A stretch of DNA of 14,581 nt from DATDRS01 sp035291605 (GCA_035291605.1 DATDRS010000041.1:1-14581); one strand, 5' to 3'; shown: positions 4,531 through 13,256, counted from the stretch's first letter. A program made the numbers and translations. The notes: generated from the letters alone by a model not told the origin.

Positions 4531-6993
4531 TTGGAGTATGGAGGCATGAACTCGAACTCTTCTCCCCCTCAACCCTCCTCGCAATCCGTGCCTGGACCCC
4601 TGGCGTGGACCGGCCTCTGGCGCTGGCTGATGAAACCACCGGATTCTCTCCCCGAAGCAGAACAGCGTCGTGTCGTACTGGCCTCCGGCCTGCAACTGGC
4701 CCTGATTTTCCTCACCTGCCTCTCGCTGGTGTCAGATTTGCTGACCAATCCTTACGCCAGCCCATGGCAGGCGCCCCCGCTGCCGATATCCGTAGGAGTC
4801 TTGATTGCTTTGATATTCATTTATGCGCTCAACCGGAGTGGGCGCTATCGTCCGGCAGCCATACTGACGGTCGTGGCGACCGCTACAGCGAGTTGGCTGG
4901 TGGCCTTCATCAGTCGCATCTCGCCTGAGGCGCTGCCTCTGATGTTGGTTTTTCCTGCTTTCTCGATTCTGCTCTGCAGCCTCTTGCTTTCGGCGCGGGC
5001 CACGGCGATGATCGCCGTGCTTAACCTTTTCGCCATCGCACTGTTTCGCCGGTTTATTCCCGAGTTGACGTTCAATGGAATGGTCGCCGCACTGACCTTC
5101 ACGGGGGCCATGTCTGTGTTATTGATTGCCGTGGCGGTCATGCGTGGGCGAGATATAGCTCAACTGGTCGAGCGACAGGCGCGCGCGCTGACCGAAAGCG
5201 AGGCGCACCTCCGCTCCATCGTGGAAACCGCGGTGGATAGTCTGATCGTGATTGACGAGCGGGGGATCATCGAAGTGCTCAACCCGGCCGCGGAGCGCCT
5301 CTTCGGGTACGCCGCCAGTGAAGCCCTCGGGCAAAACGTCAGAATGCTGATGCCCTCGCCCTACCGCGAGGAGCATGATCGTTACGTCGTCAATTACCTG
5401 ACCACGGGCATAAGAAAAATAATCGGCATCGGCCGGGAGGTCGTTGGCCAGCGCAAGGATGGCGCCGTCTTCCCCATAGATTTAGCGGTGAGCGAGATGT
5501 GGGTCGGCGGTCAACGCAAGTTCGCCGGCAGCATCCGTGACATTAGCGAGCGCAAGCAGGCCGAAAGGGCCTTGCGCCTGCAAAGCGCCGCGCTGGAGTC
5601 GGCGGCGAACGCCATCATGATCACCGATCGCGACGGTCAGATCACATGGGTGAACCCGGCTTTTACCTCCCTGACCGGCTATGCTTCTAACGAAACGTTG
5701 GGCCGGAACCCACGACTGCTTAAATCTGACCGCCATGACGAGCCGTTCTATAAGCACTTGTGGGACACCATTCTAGCCGGGCAGGTTTGGCATGGGGAAA
5801 TGACCAACCGCCGCAAGGATGGCAGCCTGTACGCCGAGGAGCAGAGCATCACCCCGGTCAGAGACGAACAGGGAGAGATCGTCTCATTCATTGCCATTAA
5901 GCAGGACATTACCGCGCGCAAGCAAGCCGAAGAAGCATTACAGGCGGCCAATGAAAAATTGAAGCGCTGGCTGACAGAACTGGAACAGCGCACGCACGAG
6001 ATCGCTCTGCTTAACGACATGAGCGCTATGCTCCAATCGTGCCTCACCGCGCAGGAGGCCTACGCCATCATCGGCAACCTGGGGCAGCAGTTATTCCCCG
6101 GCGAGGCCGGCGCGGTGTATGTCATCAACGCTTCGCACAGCCTGGTTGAGGCAGCGGCGCTGTGGGGAGATATACCAGCCGAGGCGCGCGTGTTCGCGCC
6201 AGAAGAATGTTGGGCGCTACGGCGCGGCCATCCCTACTTTGTGCAGGCAAGCAGCTCCGGCCTGCCCTGCCATCACCTGCCCTCTCCGCCGCCAGCCGCT
6301 TCCCTGTGTGTGCCCATGATGGCACAGGGAGAAGCGATGGGGATGCTCTACCTGCAAAGCCGGGACGGCACTCAAAGGGCTGCGGGCGATTCGCAGACGC
6401 GCCTGCCCGAGGCCAGGCAGCGGCTGGCGCAGACCGTCGCCGACAGTGTTGCCCTGGCGCTCGCCAACCTGAACCTGCGCGAGACCTTACGCCAGCAATC
6501 CATCCGCGACCCACTCACGGGTCTGTTCAACCGGCGTTACCTGGAAGAGACGCTGGACCGCGAGGTGCGGCGGGCGACGCGCAACCAGCATCCATTGGGG
6601 ATGGTCATGCTGGACCTCGACTATTTTAAGCGCTTCAACGACGCCTTCGGCCATGAGGCGGGCGACGCGCTGTTGCGCGAGCTGAGTCAATTCATGCAAT
6701 CGCATATCCGCGCGGGGGATATCGCCTGCCGCTATGGCGGCGAGGAGTTCACGCTTATTCTGCCGGAAGCCTCGCTGGAGGTGACCCGGCAGCGGGCTGA
6801 GCAGTTGCGGGAGGGTACGAAGCACCTGCACGTGCGACATCATGACCTATTCCCCGGGGCTATCACTCTTTCGCTCGGCGTGGCCGTTTACCCCGATCAC
6901 GGCGCGACCGCGAAAGCCGTCTTGCGCGCAGCCGATGAAGCCCTCTACCGCGCCAAACAGGAAGGCCGGGACCGGGTGATCATTGCGAGTTGA
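4531..6993 (+). CDS. Membrane PAS-PAS-GAF-GGDEF diguanylate cyclase, likely haem sensor
   Basis: About 820 residues. Six hydrophobic segments (about 49-71, 85-100, 108-127, 134-154, 156-172, 183-204) anchor it in the inner membrane. PAS1 (about 225-340) is strikingly FixL-like: EEHDRY with His282 at the proximal haem-ligand position and IIGIGR with Arg302 exactly 20 residues on, as His200/Arg220 in B. japonicum FixL. PAS2 (about 350-465) resembles NifL/MmoS-type PAS domains. A short coiled coil leads to a GAF domain (about 500-640, with CWALRRG). The GGDEF domain has DPLTGLFNRR (660-669), the active site GGEEF (736-740) and an RxxD inhibitory site (727-730), so it should make c-di-GMP with product inhibition. 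Start: TTG 4531 has AAGGAG five bases upstream; ATG 4546 has GGAGG too close (one base), and TTG 4516 has nothing. It is a paralogue of the next gene, 51 bases away. Confidence 0.9.
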   Translation: MEYGGMNSNSSPPQPSSQSVPGPLAWTGLWRWLMKPPDSLPEAEQRRVVLASGLQLALIFLTCLSLVSDLLTNPYASPWQAPPLPISVGVLIALIFIYALNRSGRYRPAAILTVVATATASWLVAFISRISPEALPLMLVFPAFSILLCSLLLSARATAMIAVLNLFAIALFRRFIPELTFNGMVAALTFTGAMSVLLIAVAVMRGRDIAQLVERQARALTESEAHLRSIVETAVDSLIVIDERGIIEVLNPAAERLFGYAASEALGQNVRMLMPSPYREEHDRYVVNYLTTGIRKIIGIGREVVGQRKDGAVFPIDLAVSEMWVGGQRKFAGSIRDISERKQAERALRLQSAALESAANAIMITDRDGQITWVNPAFTSLTGYASNETLGRNPRLLKSDRHDEPFYKHLWDTILAGQVWHGEMTNRRKDGSLYAEEQSITPVRDEQGEIVSFIAIKQDITARKQAEEALQAANEKLKRWLTELEQRTHEIALLNDMSAMLQSCLTAQEAYAIIGNLGQQLFPGEAGAVYVINASHSLVEAAALWGDIPAEARVFAPEECWALRRGHPYFVQASSSGLPCHHLPSPPPAASLCVPMMAQGEAMGMLYLQSRDGTQRAAGDSQTRLPEARQRLAQTVADSVALALANLNLRETLRQQSIRDPLTGLFNRRYLEETLDREVRRATRNQHPLGMVMLDLDYFKRFNDAFGHEAGDALLRELSQFMQSHIRAGDIACRYGGEEFTLILPEASLEVTRQRAEQLREGTKHLHVRHHDLFPGAITLSLGVAVYPDHGATAKAVLRAADEALYRAKQEGRDRVIIAS

Positions 6994-7044
6994 CGCAGAC
7001 AAGCGCCGTGACTGGCAGTACAATAAGGCAGGGGAGATCAAGGA

Positions 7045-9915
7045 ATGCTTGGTCTTCTCATGAAAATAACCCCCACACCCCATGCACCCCCATCGGCCCC
7101 GCCTAGGCATGGCACGCTGGTTGCCCTGTGGCGCTGGCTCATCGAACCGACCGCTTCGCTCCCGGAGATGTACCGCCGCCGGGCGCGGCTACTCTCAGGT
7201 CTGCTTCTGACCCTCCTTCTCCTGAATCTGTTGGCCGTACCCGCGTTGATCTTGACCACGCGCCCCCTGGGCCTCTTGCATGCCGCGAGCTTTCCGGTCG
7301 CCCTGAGCACCTTCCTTTTGTTGTCCCTGGTCTACGGCCTGAACCGCGCCGGACATCACATCGTAGCCGCCAGACTGACCGTGAGCATTGTGGCGCTGGG
7401 CGCGTGGGCGGCTGTGCTGGCTAACCGGCATGATCTCGACATCCTCCCGCTGACCCTCATGTTTGTGGTCATCTCGCCGCCTCTGAGCAGCCTATTGCTC
7501 TCCGTGCGCGCCACAACCCTGTTAAGCGCATGGCACGTCGCAGGTCTATTGCTGCTGGCGGCGTCTATTCCTGGCTTGGCCGCCTCCGCCTCCTTCATCA
7601 TCGTAGCGCTCTTCGTTGTGTTCGCGTCCGGGTTAACGGTGGTGGCCGCCATCCTGCGTCGTCGGGACCTGGCGCAAATGGAACGACAGACGCGTACTCT
7701 GGCCGAAAGCGAGGCGCGCCAGCGTCTGCTCTTCGCCGCTTCGCCCGATGCGATTCTGCTCATGGATCCAGCGGCCCCCCATATCGCCTGGCCGATTGTG
7801 GATTGTAATGAGGTAGCCTGCCATATGAATGGGTACACCCGCGAGGAACTCATCGGGCAATCCATTGACCTGCTCAATGTGACCCCGGGTAACCCGGACG
7901 AGCACATGGCTTATCTGGAACGCATACGACGCGAAGGCGTCCTGCGTGTGGAAAACCTTCGCCGCCATCAAGACGGCCATCTCTTTCCGGTTGAGGTCTC
8001 GACGTCGCTCATTGCCTTTGGGGGCCGCGAGTTGGTGCTGGGAATTGACCGGGACATCACCGAACGCAAGCGCATAGAAGTGGCGCTCCGGGAAGCCGAG
8101 GCCAAATACCGTACACTGGTCGAGCAGATGCCGGCGATCACTTATATTGACGCTGTTGACGAAACCAGTTCTGCGCTCTACTTCAGCCCACACATCGAAA
8201 CTCTGCTGGGCTATCCCGTGAATGAATGGCTGGCCGACCCCGGCCTCTGGCCCGAGGTACTCCATCCCGACGACCGCGAGCGTGTGCTGGCCGAGCACAA
8301 CCGCACGAACACGACCGGTGAGCCGTTTGAGATAGAATACCGGATGCTCACCCGGCAGGGTAAAGTCGTGTGGGTGCGGGATCGGGCGGTGCTGGTGCGG
8401 GACAGCACAGGCCAACCGCAGTACTGGCAGGGCGTGCTGCTCGACATCACCGAGCGCAAGCAGATCGAAGAGACGCTACAGGAGGCTGAGGCCAAATATC
8501 GCGCGCTCGTGGAACAATTGCCTGCCATTACCTATGTGGTTAATCTGCAAAATACGCCCCGCACGACATATATCAGCCCTCAGGTGGAATCGTTGCTCGG
8601 GTTTTCTCCCGCCGAGTGGCTGGCTGATCCCGATTTGTGGACCAAACAACTTCACCCCGACGACCGCGCGCGTGTGCTGGGCGAGGTCAAATTACGGGAC
8701 GCGCGGGGCGAGCCGCTCAACCTGGAATATCGTGTACTGACACGCGAGGGCCGGACGCTCTGGTTCCACAATCAATCTATTCTGGTGCTGGGCGAGGGAG
8801 GCCGTCCACGGTATTCACACGGCATCATGTTCGACATCACCGAGCGCAAGCTGACGGAAGAGGCGTTGCAGGCTGCCAACGAGAAATTGATCCGGGGACT
8901 GACCGAACTGGAGCAGCGCACACGAGAGATTACGCTGCTCAACCAACTCGGCGATCTGCTTCAGACCTGTCTCAATGTCGAGGAAGCCTATACCGTGATC
9001 GGGCAATCGGCGCGGCAGTTGTTCCCCGACGAGACGGGCGCGCTGTACATGATCAGCGCTTCGCGGAACATCGTCGAGGCCGTCGTGACCTGGGGCCAAT
9101 CACCCGGCGGGACCATTGAGCGCGTGTTCGCGCCAGAGGATTGCTGGGCGCTGCGGCGGGGCGCTCTCCATCTGGTGGAGGACACGCGCACCGGCTTGCG
9201 CTGTCGGCATCTGGCCGACCCGCCGCCCGCCGCTGCCCTCTGCATCCCCATGATAGCCCAGAGTGAGGCGGCTGGGGTGCTGTGCTTGCAAAGCAACAGC
9301 GCCCCCACCGACGCCGCCTCATGCCTGACCCCGGCGAAACAACGGCTCGCCCAGACCGTGGCCGACAGCATTGCGCTGGCGCTGGCGAATCTGCGGCTGC
9401 GGGAGACCTTGCGTCAGCAATCCATCCGCGACCCGCTCACTGGCTTATTCAACCGCCGTTACATGGAAGAGACGCTTGAGCGTGAAGTTCGACGGGTGGC
9501 TCGCGTCCAGGGCCCCCTCGGCATCATTATGCTGGATATAGATCATTTCAAGCAGTTCAACGACACATTTGGTCACGATGCGGGCGACGCATTACTGTCC
9601 GAACTGGGGGCGTTCCTCCGGACGCATGTTCGTGGGGAGGACGTAGCTTGCCGTTACGGTGGCGAAGAATTCACGCTCATCCTGCCGGAGGCCTCACTGG
9701 AAGTGACGCAAGAACGCGCCGAGCATTTGTGCGAAGACATTCGGCATCTCCACGCGCAATATAGCGATCAGCCCCTGGGAGTCGTCACGTTGTCATTGGG
9801 CGTCGCCATCTTCCCGGATCACGGCAGCACAGGCGGCGATGTGTTGCGCGCCGCCGACGTCGCCCTCTACCGCGCCAAACGCGCCGGGCGCGATCGGGTG
9901 ACAGTCGCGGGGTGA
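7045..9915 (+). CDS. Membrane PAS-PAS-PAS-GAF-GGDEF diguanylate cyclase
   Basis: A 956-residue paralogue of the preceding gene with the same plan: a short N-terminal LWRWLIEP motif, about six membrane segments within residues 49-204, PAS domains, a GAF domain (about 630-780, CWALRRG retained) and a C-terminal GGDEF domain. The latter has DPLTGLFNRR (796-805), GGEEF (872-876) and an RxxD inhibitory site (863-866), so diguanylate cyclase activity with product inhibition is expected. The sensory part differs: three PAS domains (about 225-345, 350-479, 480-609). The last two are PAS_3-like (LHPDDRERV and LHPDDRARV) and arose by internal duplication. None has the FixL-type histidine/arginine pair of its neighbour. 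GGGGAG (7031-7036) lies eight bases before ATG 7045; ATG 7060 is an alternative. Its TGA overlaps a GTG that opens the next reading frame (GTGA at 9912-9915), suggesting close coupling to the acyl-CoA dehydrogenase. Confidence 0.9.
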   Translation: MLGLLMKITPTPHAPPSAPPRHGTLVALWRWLIEPTASLPEMYRRRARLLSGLLLTLLLLNLLAVPALILTTRPLGLLHAASFPVALSTFLLLSLVYGLNRAGHHIVAARLTVSIVALGAWAAVLANRHDLDILPLTLMFVVISPPLSSLLLSVRATTLLSAWHVAGLLLLAASIPGLAASASFIIVALFVVFASGLTVVAAILRRRDLAQMERQTRTLAESEARQRLLFAASPDAILLMDPAAPHIAWPIVDCNEVACHMNGYTREELIGQSIDLLNVTPGNPDEHMAYLERIRREGVLRVENLRRHQDGHLFPVEVSTSLIAFGGRELVLGIDRDITERKRIEVALREAEAKYRTLVEQMPAITYIDAVDETSSALYFSPHIETLLGYPVNEWLADPGLWPEVLHPDDRERVLAEHNRTNTTGEPFEIEYRMLTRQGKVVWVRDRAVLVRDSTGQPQYWQGVLLDITERKQIEETLQEAEAKYRALVEQLPAITYVVNLQNTPRTTYISPQVESLLGFSPAEWLADPDLWTKQLHPDDRARVLGEVKLRDARGEPLNLEYRVLTREGRTLWFHNQSILVLGEGGRPRYSHGIMFDITERKLTEEALQAANEKLIRGLTELEQRTREITLLNQLGDLLQTCLNVEEAYTVIGQSARQLFPDETGALYMISASRNIVEAVVTWGQSPGGTIERVFAPEDCWALRRGALHLVEDTRTGLRCRHLADPPPAAALCIPMIAQSEAAGVLCLQSNSAPTDAASCLTPAKQRLAQTVADSIALALANLRLRETLRQQSIRDPLTGLFNRRYMEETLEREVRRVARVQGPLGIIMLDIDHFKQFNDTFGHDAGDALLSELGAFLRTHVRGEDVACRYGGEEFTLILPEASLEVTQERAEHLCEDIRHLHAQYSDQPLGVVTLSLGVAIFPDHGSTGGDVLRAADVALYRAKRAGRDRVTVAG
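8092..8871 (+). repeat. Tandem internal duplication of a PAS-encoding unit (2 x 390 bp)
   Basis: Two consecutive 390-base units (8092-8481 and 8482-8871) encode matching PAS/PAC modules: both start with AEAKYR and go on to LVEQ.PAITY, then LLG, EWLADP.LW, LHPDDR, EYR.LTR and DITERK. The nucleotide sequences have diverged mainly at third positions, so the duplication is old and both copies are under protein-level selection. Confidence 0.85.
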
Positions 9916-9959
9916 AAACTCCAAACTTCGGACGTCCCATCTCTAATCCCTGCTCTCCC

Positions 9960-11108
9960 ATGAACTTCACTCTCGCCGACTCTCAACAACACATTCAGTC
10001 CCGCGCTCGAACTTTCGCTCAGACTCGCATCGCGCCGCTGGCGCGGGAGATGGATGAAAAAGGCGAGATGCCGCTGACGCTGATCAAAGAGATGGCCGAG
10101 TTAGGCTTGCTCGGCGGGCCGCTCCCGCCGGCATATGGCGGGGGCGGGTGGGACGCCGTCTCGCTCGCGCTGTGCTACGAGGAGTTGGGCCGCGCCGACT
10201 CGTCGGTGCGCGGGTTCATGACTGTCCACACCAGCCTGGTCGCGCAGTGCATCCTCCAGTGGGGCGCGGAGGCGCAGAAACAAGATTACCTTCCCCGCCT
10301 GGCCCGGGGCGAGGTCATCGGCTGTTATTGTCTCACCGAGCCGAACGCCGGGTCCGATGCCGCCAGCATGGAAAGCACGGCGGCGCTTACGGGCGACGAA
10401 TACGTCATCAACGGCGAGAAAATCTGGATCACGAATGGCGGTATCGCGCAGCTTGCCCTCGTCTTCGCCAACGCAGATCGGGGTCTCAAGCACAAAGGCA
10501 TCTGCGCTTTTCTGGTCCCCACCGATACGCCTGGCTTTCGGCGCGTCAAAATGGAGGGGAAGGAGCTCGGCCACCGGGCCTCGGATCACGCGCACGTCTA
10601 TTTTGAGAATATGCGTGTGCCTAAATCAGCGCTGCTTGGTGCGCACGGCGAGGGCTTCCAGGTGGCGATGTCGGCGCTCGACCACGGACGGCTGGGGGTG
10701 GCGGCGGGCGCGCTGGGGGTGGGGCAGGCCTGCCTCGACGCCTGCGTGGAGTTCGCTAAAACGCGCCGCCAGTTCGGGCAGCGTATTGGCAATTTCGAGA
10801 TGATTCAGAGTACACTAGCCGACATGGCGGCGGAGGTGGAGGCCGCCCGCTGGCTGGTGTACCGCGCGGCGTGGCTCAAAGACCAGGGGGGCCGCGTGAC
10901 CCGCGAAACGTCCATCGCCAAGTTGTTCGCGACCGAAGCGGCCGTGCGGGCCGCGGGCGAGGCGGTGCTGCTGCACGGCGGGCGCGGCTACTCGAACGAA
11001 TACCCGGTGGAGCGTTACTATCGCGACATTAAGGGGTTGCAGATTTACGAAGGGACAGCGCACATTCAGCGGATAGTGATTGCCAGAGAATTGCTCGGAC
11101 GAGAATAG
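9960..11108 (+). CDS. Acyl-CoA dehydrogenase
   Basis: From ATG 9960 the product has 382 residues, the usual length. Visible motifs: CYCLTEPNAGSDAAS (122-136, substrate and flavin contacts), GEKIWITNGG (152-161, FAD binding), HGRLGVAAGALG (242-253), RRQFGQRIGNFEMIQ (269-283) and the C-terminal HGGRGYSNEYPVERYYRD with QIYEGTAHIQR (361-371), where Glu364 is the expected catalytic base. The enzyme oxidises an acyl-CoA to the enoyl-CoA with FAD, passing electrons to ETF. The NAGSD and YEGT context resembles short-chain and glutaryl-CoA-type dehydrogenases; the exact substrate cannot be read from sequence. In this locus it would oxidise the CoA intermediate formed after aromatic-ring opening. The frame can be extended upstream to GTG 9912, overlapping the previous stop, but the extra 16 residues look unlike family N-termini. 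Neither start has a good Shine-Dalgarno. Confidence 0.92.
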   Translation: MNFTLADSQQHIQSRARTFAQTRIAPLAREMDEKGEMPLTLIKEMAELGLLGGPLPPAYGGGGWDAVSLALCYEELGRADSSVRGFMTVHTSLVAQCILQWGAEAQKQDYLPRLARGEVIGCYCLTEPNAGSDAASMESTAALTGDEYVINGEKIWITNGGIAQLALVFANADRGLKHKGICAFLVPTDTPGFRRVKMEGKELGHRASDHAHVYFENMRVPKSALLGAHGEGFQVAMSALDHGRLGVAAGALGVGQACLDACVEFAKTRRQFGQRIGNFEMIQSTLADMAAEVEAARWLVYRAAWLKDQGGRVTRETSIAKLFATEAAVRAAGEAVLLHGGRGYSNEYPVERYYRDIKGLQIYEGTAHIQRIVIARELLGRE

Positions 11109-11175
11109 GCCCATGTCCGTCCGCGCCACGACTCCCAGGCCTCTTGACATTTCAATCTGACGACCGGAGGAAATT

Positions 11176-12726
11176 ATGAAAGCGGCTGACCTTCCCCTGA
11201 CTTACAATGCGGTTGACATTTTGGAGCGCAACCTGCCCGCGCGCGCCGACAAAACGGCGCTCTACACCGCCGAGCGGGAATTGACCTTCCGGCAGGCCTC
11301 GGAGGAAGTGAACCGGGTCGGCAACGCGCTCAAGCGGCTCGACATCCGCATGGGCGAGTTCGTCGCCATCCTCTCACTCGACTGCGCCGAGTGGGTGACG
11401 TCGTTCTTCGGCACTATGAAGATCGGCGCGATCCCGGTGGCCATGAACACCCTTGCCAAACCGCACGAGCACGCCTACGTCCTCCGCGACTGCCGCGCGC
11501 GGGCGTTGATCGTCCACAAGGCCCTGCTGCCCTCCATTGAGCCGATCCGCGCAGAAATTGACTTCGTCAGGCACTTCATCGTCATCGGCGGCGGCGGGCA
11601 GCCGGGCGACCTGGACTTCGCGGAGTGGATCAAAAACGAGTCCGCCGAACTGGCGGCCGCGCCCACGCACCGCGAGGATTTCTGCTCGCTGAATTATTCG
11701 AGCGGAACGACGGGCGAGCCGAAGGGGGTCCTCCACGCCCACAAGGATTACCCGCTGACCGCGCAGTTGTGGGGCGTGAACGTGCTCGGCCTGCGCGAGA
11801 GCGACCGCGCTTTTGGCGCGCCCCGGCTGTTCTTCACGTTTGGCATGGGCGGCGTTTTGATCTACCCGTGGTACGTGGGAGCGAGCGTCATCCTCATGGC
11901 CGCGCCGCCGCGCATCGTCACGAACATGCTGGAGACTATTCACCGCTTCAAGCCGACCCTCCTCTACAACGCGCCCACGGGCTATGGCGCCATGCTGGCG
12001 ACGGAGGATTTCAACAAGAAGTATGACTTCTCCTCCCTGCGCCTGTGCGTCTCGGCGGGCGAATCGCTCCCGGCGCCTATCTGGCATGCCTGGAAGGAAA
12101 AGACGGGGCTGGACATCATTGACGGGATCGGCTCGACCGAGAATTTCCACATCTTCCTCTCCAACCGTCTCGGCGACATCCGCCCGGGGAGCAGCGGCAA
12201 GCCGTTCGAGGGGTACGAGTTGAAGATCGCGGATGATAACGGCAACGCGGTGCAGCGCGGCGAGATCGGCAATTTGCTGGTGAAAGGCGAGACGGCCACG
12301 CCATATTATCTGCACAAGGCGGAGCGCAGCCGCAAGACTTTCCTCGGCGAGTGGCTGTTCACGGGCGACAAATACTACGTGGACGAGGACGGCTATTACT
12401 GGCACGCCGGCCGCTCGGACGACATGCTCAAGGTGGGCGGCATCTGGGTCTCGCCCGTGGAGGTGGAAAGCGCGCTTCTCAGCCACCCGGCGGTGCTGGA
12501 GTGCGCCGTCGTCGGGCTGCCGGACAGCGCGAGCCTGATCAAACCCAAAGCGTTCATCGTGCTCAAGGAGGGAAATGCTCCCTCCGAGGAATTGAAAAAC
12601 GAATTGGTCGAGCACTGCAAAGCAAAGATGGCGGAATACAAGCGCCCGCGCTGGATCGAGTTTGTGCCCGAGCTGCCGAAGACGGCGACGGGGAAGATTC
12701 AGCGGTTCAAGATGCGGGGAGCTTAG
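11176..12726 (+). CDS. Benzoate-CoA ligase family enzyme, probable 2-aminobenzoate-CoA ligase
   Basis: A 516-residue ANL-superfamily adenylating enzyme. The P-loop SSGTTGEPKG is at 175-184; GIGSTENFHIFLSN follows in the middle, then WLFTGDKYYVDEDGYYWHAGRSDDMLKVGGIWVSPVEVES with the hinge region, and PKTATGKIQR with catalytic Lys507. The N-terminal pattern (NAVDILERNLPARADKTAL, then NTLAKPHEHAYVLRDCRARALI) is that of the benzoate-CoA ligase family, which includes 2-aminobenzoate-CoA ligase. It converts an aryl acid, ATP and CoA to aryl-CoA, AMP and PPi in the cytoplasm. Kynureninase and a 2-aminobenzoyl-CoA-type monooxygenase in the same locus point to anthranilate as substrate; benzoate or a hydroxybenzoate cannot be excluded. 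A strong GGAGG (11166-11170) lies five bases before the ATG. It follows the acyl-CoA dehydrogenase by 67 bases in the same direction. Confidence 0.88.
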   Translation: MKAADLPLTYNAVDILERNLPARADKTALYTAERELTFRQASEEVNRVGNALKRLDIRMGEFVAILSLDCAEWVTSFFGTMKIGAIPVAMNTLAKPHEHAYVLRDCRARALIVHKALLPSIEPIRAEIDFVRHFIVIGGGGQPGDLDFAEWIKNESAELAAAPTHREDFCSLNYSSGTTGEPKGVLHAHKDYPLTAQLWGVNVLGLRESDRAFGAPRLFFTFGMGGVLIYPWYVGASVILMAAPPRIVTNMLETIHRFKPTLLYNAPTGYGAMLATEDFNKKYDFSSLRLCVSAGESLPAPIWHAWKEKTGLDIIDGIGSTENFHIFLSNRLGDIRPGSSGKPFEGYELKIADDNGNAVQRGEIGNLLVKGETATPYYLHKAERSRKTFLGEWLFTGDKYYVDEDGYYWHAGRSDDMLKVGGIWVSPVEVESALLSHPAVLECAVVGLPDSASLIKPKAFIVLKEGNAPSEELKNELVEHCKAKMAEYKRPRWIEFVPELPKTATGKIQRFKMRGA

Positions 12727-12793
12727 TGCGCTTCGCGTATTCCGTCACTTGAAGAAACCGGGCTTGGGGGCAAGACCACACAAGGAGATGCCT

Positions 12794-13198
12794 ATGTGGA
12801 ATGATTTCAAAGCGTTTGTCATGCGCGGGAACGTGCTCGACCTCGCGGTCGGCGTAATCATCGGCGGGGCGTTTGGCAAAATCGTAAGTTCGCTGGTCAA
12901 TGATGTGCTGATGCCATTGATCGGCTTGCTGCTCGGCGGGGTCAATTTCTCCGAACAGGCCGTCGCCGTCGGTGCGGCAGTCGTCAAATGGGGCGCATTC
13001 GTGCAGTCCATCATTGACTTTCTCATCATCGCGGCTGTGATTTTCTGGATCGTCAGAACGGCGAACGCCATGCAGAAGCCGGCCCTCGCGCCTGCCCCGG
13101 CTGCGCCCACGACAAAGGAGTGCCCCTATTGCCGATCCGCGATTCATCTCAAAGCCACGCGCTGCCCAAACTGCACGTCAGAATTGAGGGCTGCCTGA
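12794..13198 (+). CDS. mscL: Large-conductance mechanosensitive channel MscL with C-terminal zinc ribbon
   Basis: The 134-residue product starts with FKAFVMRGNVLDLAVGVIIGGAFGKIVSSLVNDVLMPLIG, close to the E. coli MscL pore helix (TM1). A shortened periplasmic loop and TM2 (about residues 72-92, SIIDFLIIAAVIFWIV) follow, ending near NAMQKP. MscL forms an inner-membrane pentamer that opens under membrane tension and releases solutes on hypo-osmotic shock. The usual C-terminal cytoplasmic helix is replaced by an Ala/Pro linker and a CPYC...CPNC module (about 109-130) that should bind zinc. AAGGAG (12782-12787) sits six bases before ATG 12794, deciding this start over ATG 12788; the longer upstream frame reads into the ligase gene and is unlikely. 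It follows the ligase by 67 bases and probably has no part in the catabolic pathway. Confidence 0.93.
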   Translation: MWNDFKAFVMRGNVLDLAVGVIIGGAFGKIVSSLVNDVLMPLIGLLLGGVNFSEQAVAVGAAVVKWGAFVQSIIDFLIIAAVIFWIVRTANAMQKPALAPAPAAPTTKECPYCRSAIHLKATRCPNCTSELRAA

Positions 13199-13256
13199 CG
13201 ATGGCATGAGGGCAACCCTAATCCGAACTCCCGACTCTAACCCCACGGAGGCCCCT

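Noticed and set aside
6990..7024. TTGACG and TACAAT before the second diguanylate cyclase
   Set aside because: The -10 match is good but the spacing is 23 bases, too long for a sigma70 promoter, and no better -35 lies nearby.
11144..11149. TTGACA upstream of the CoA ligase
   Set aside because: A perfect -35 hexamer, but no acceptable -10 at 15-19 bases; the expected position falls on the Shine-Dalgarno region.
11374..12615. Leftward 413-residue ORF opposite the CoA ligase
   Set aside because: Antisense shadow with no recognisable domain; the + strand encodes every ANL-enzyme motif.
12662..12793. Upstream extension of the mscL frame
   Set aside because: The extra 44 residues start inside the ligase gene and do not resemble MscL; AAGGAG before 12794 marks the real start.
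13187..13219. AGGGCTGCC / GGCAACCCT arms at the mscL 3' end as a terminator
   Set aside because: The stem has an internal mismatch and a 15-base loop and is not followed by a T run.
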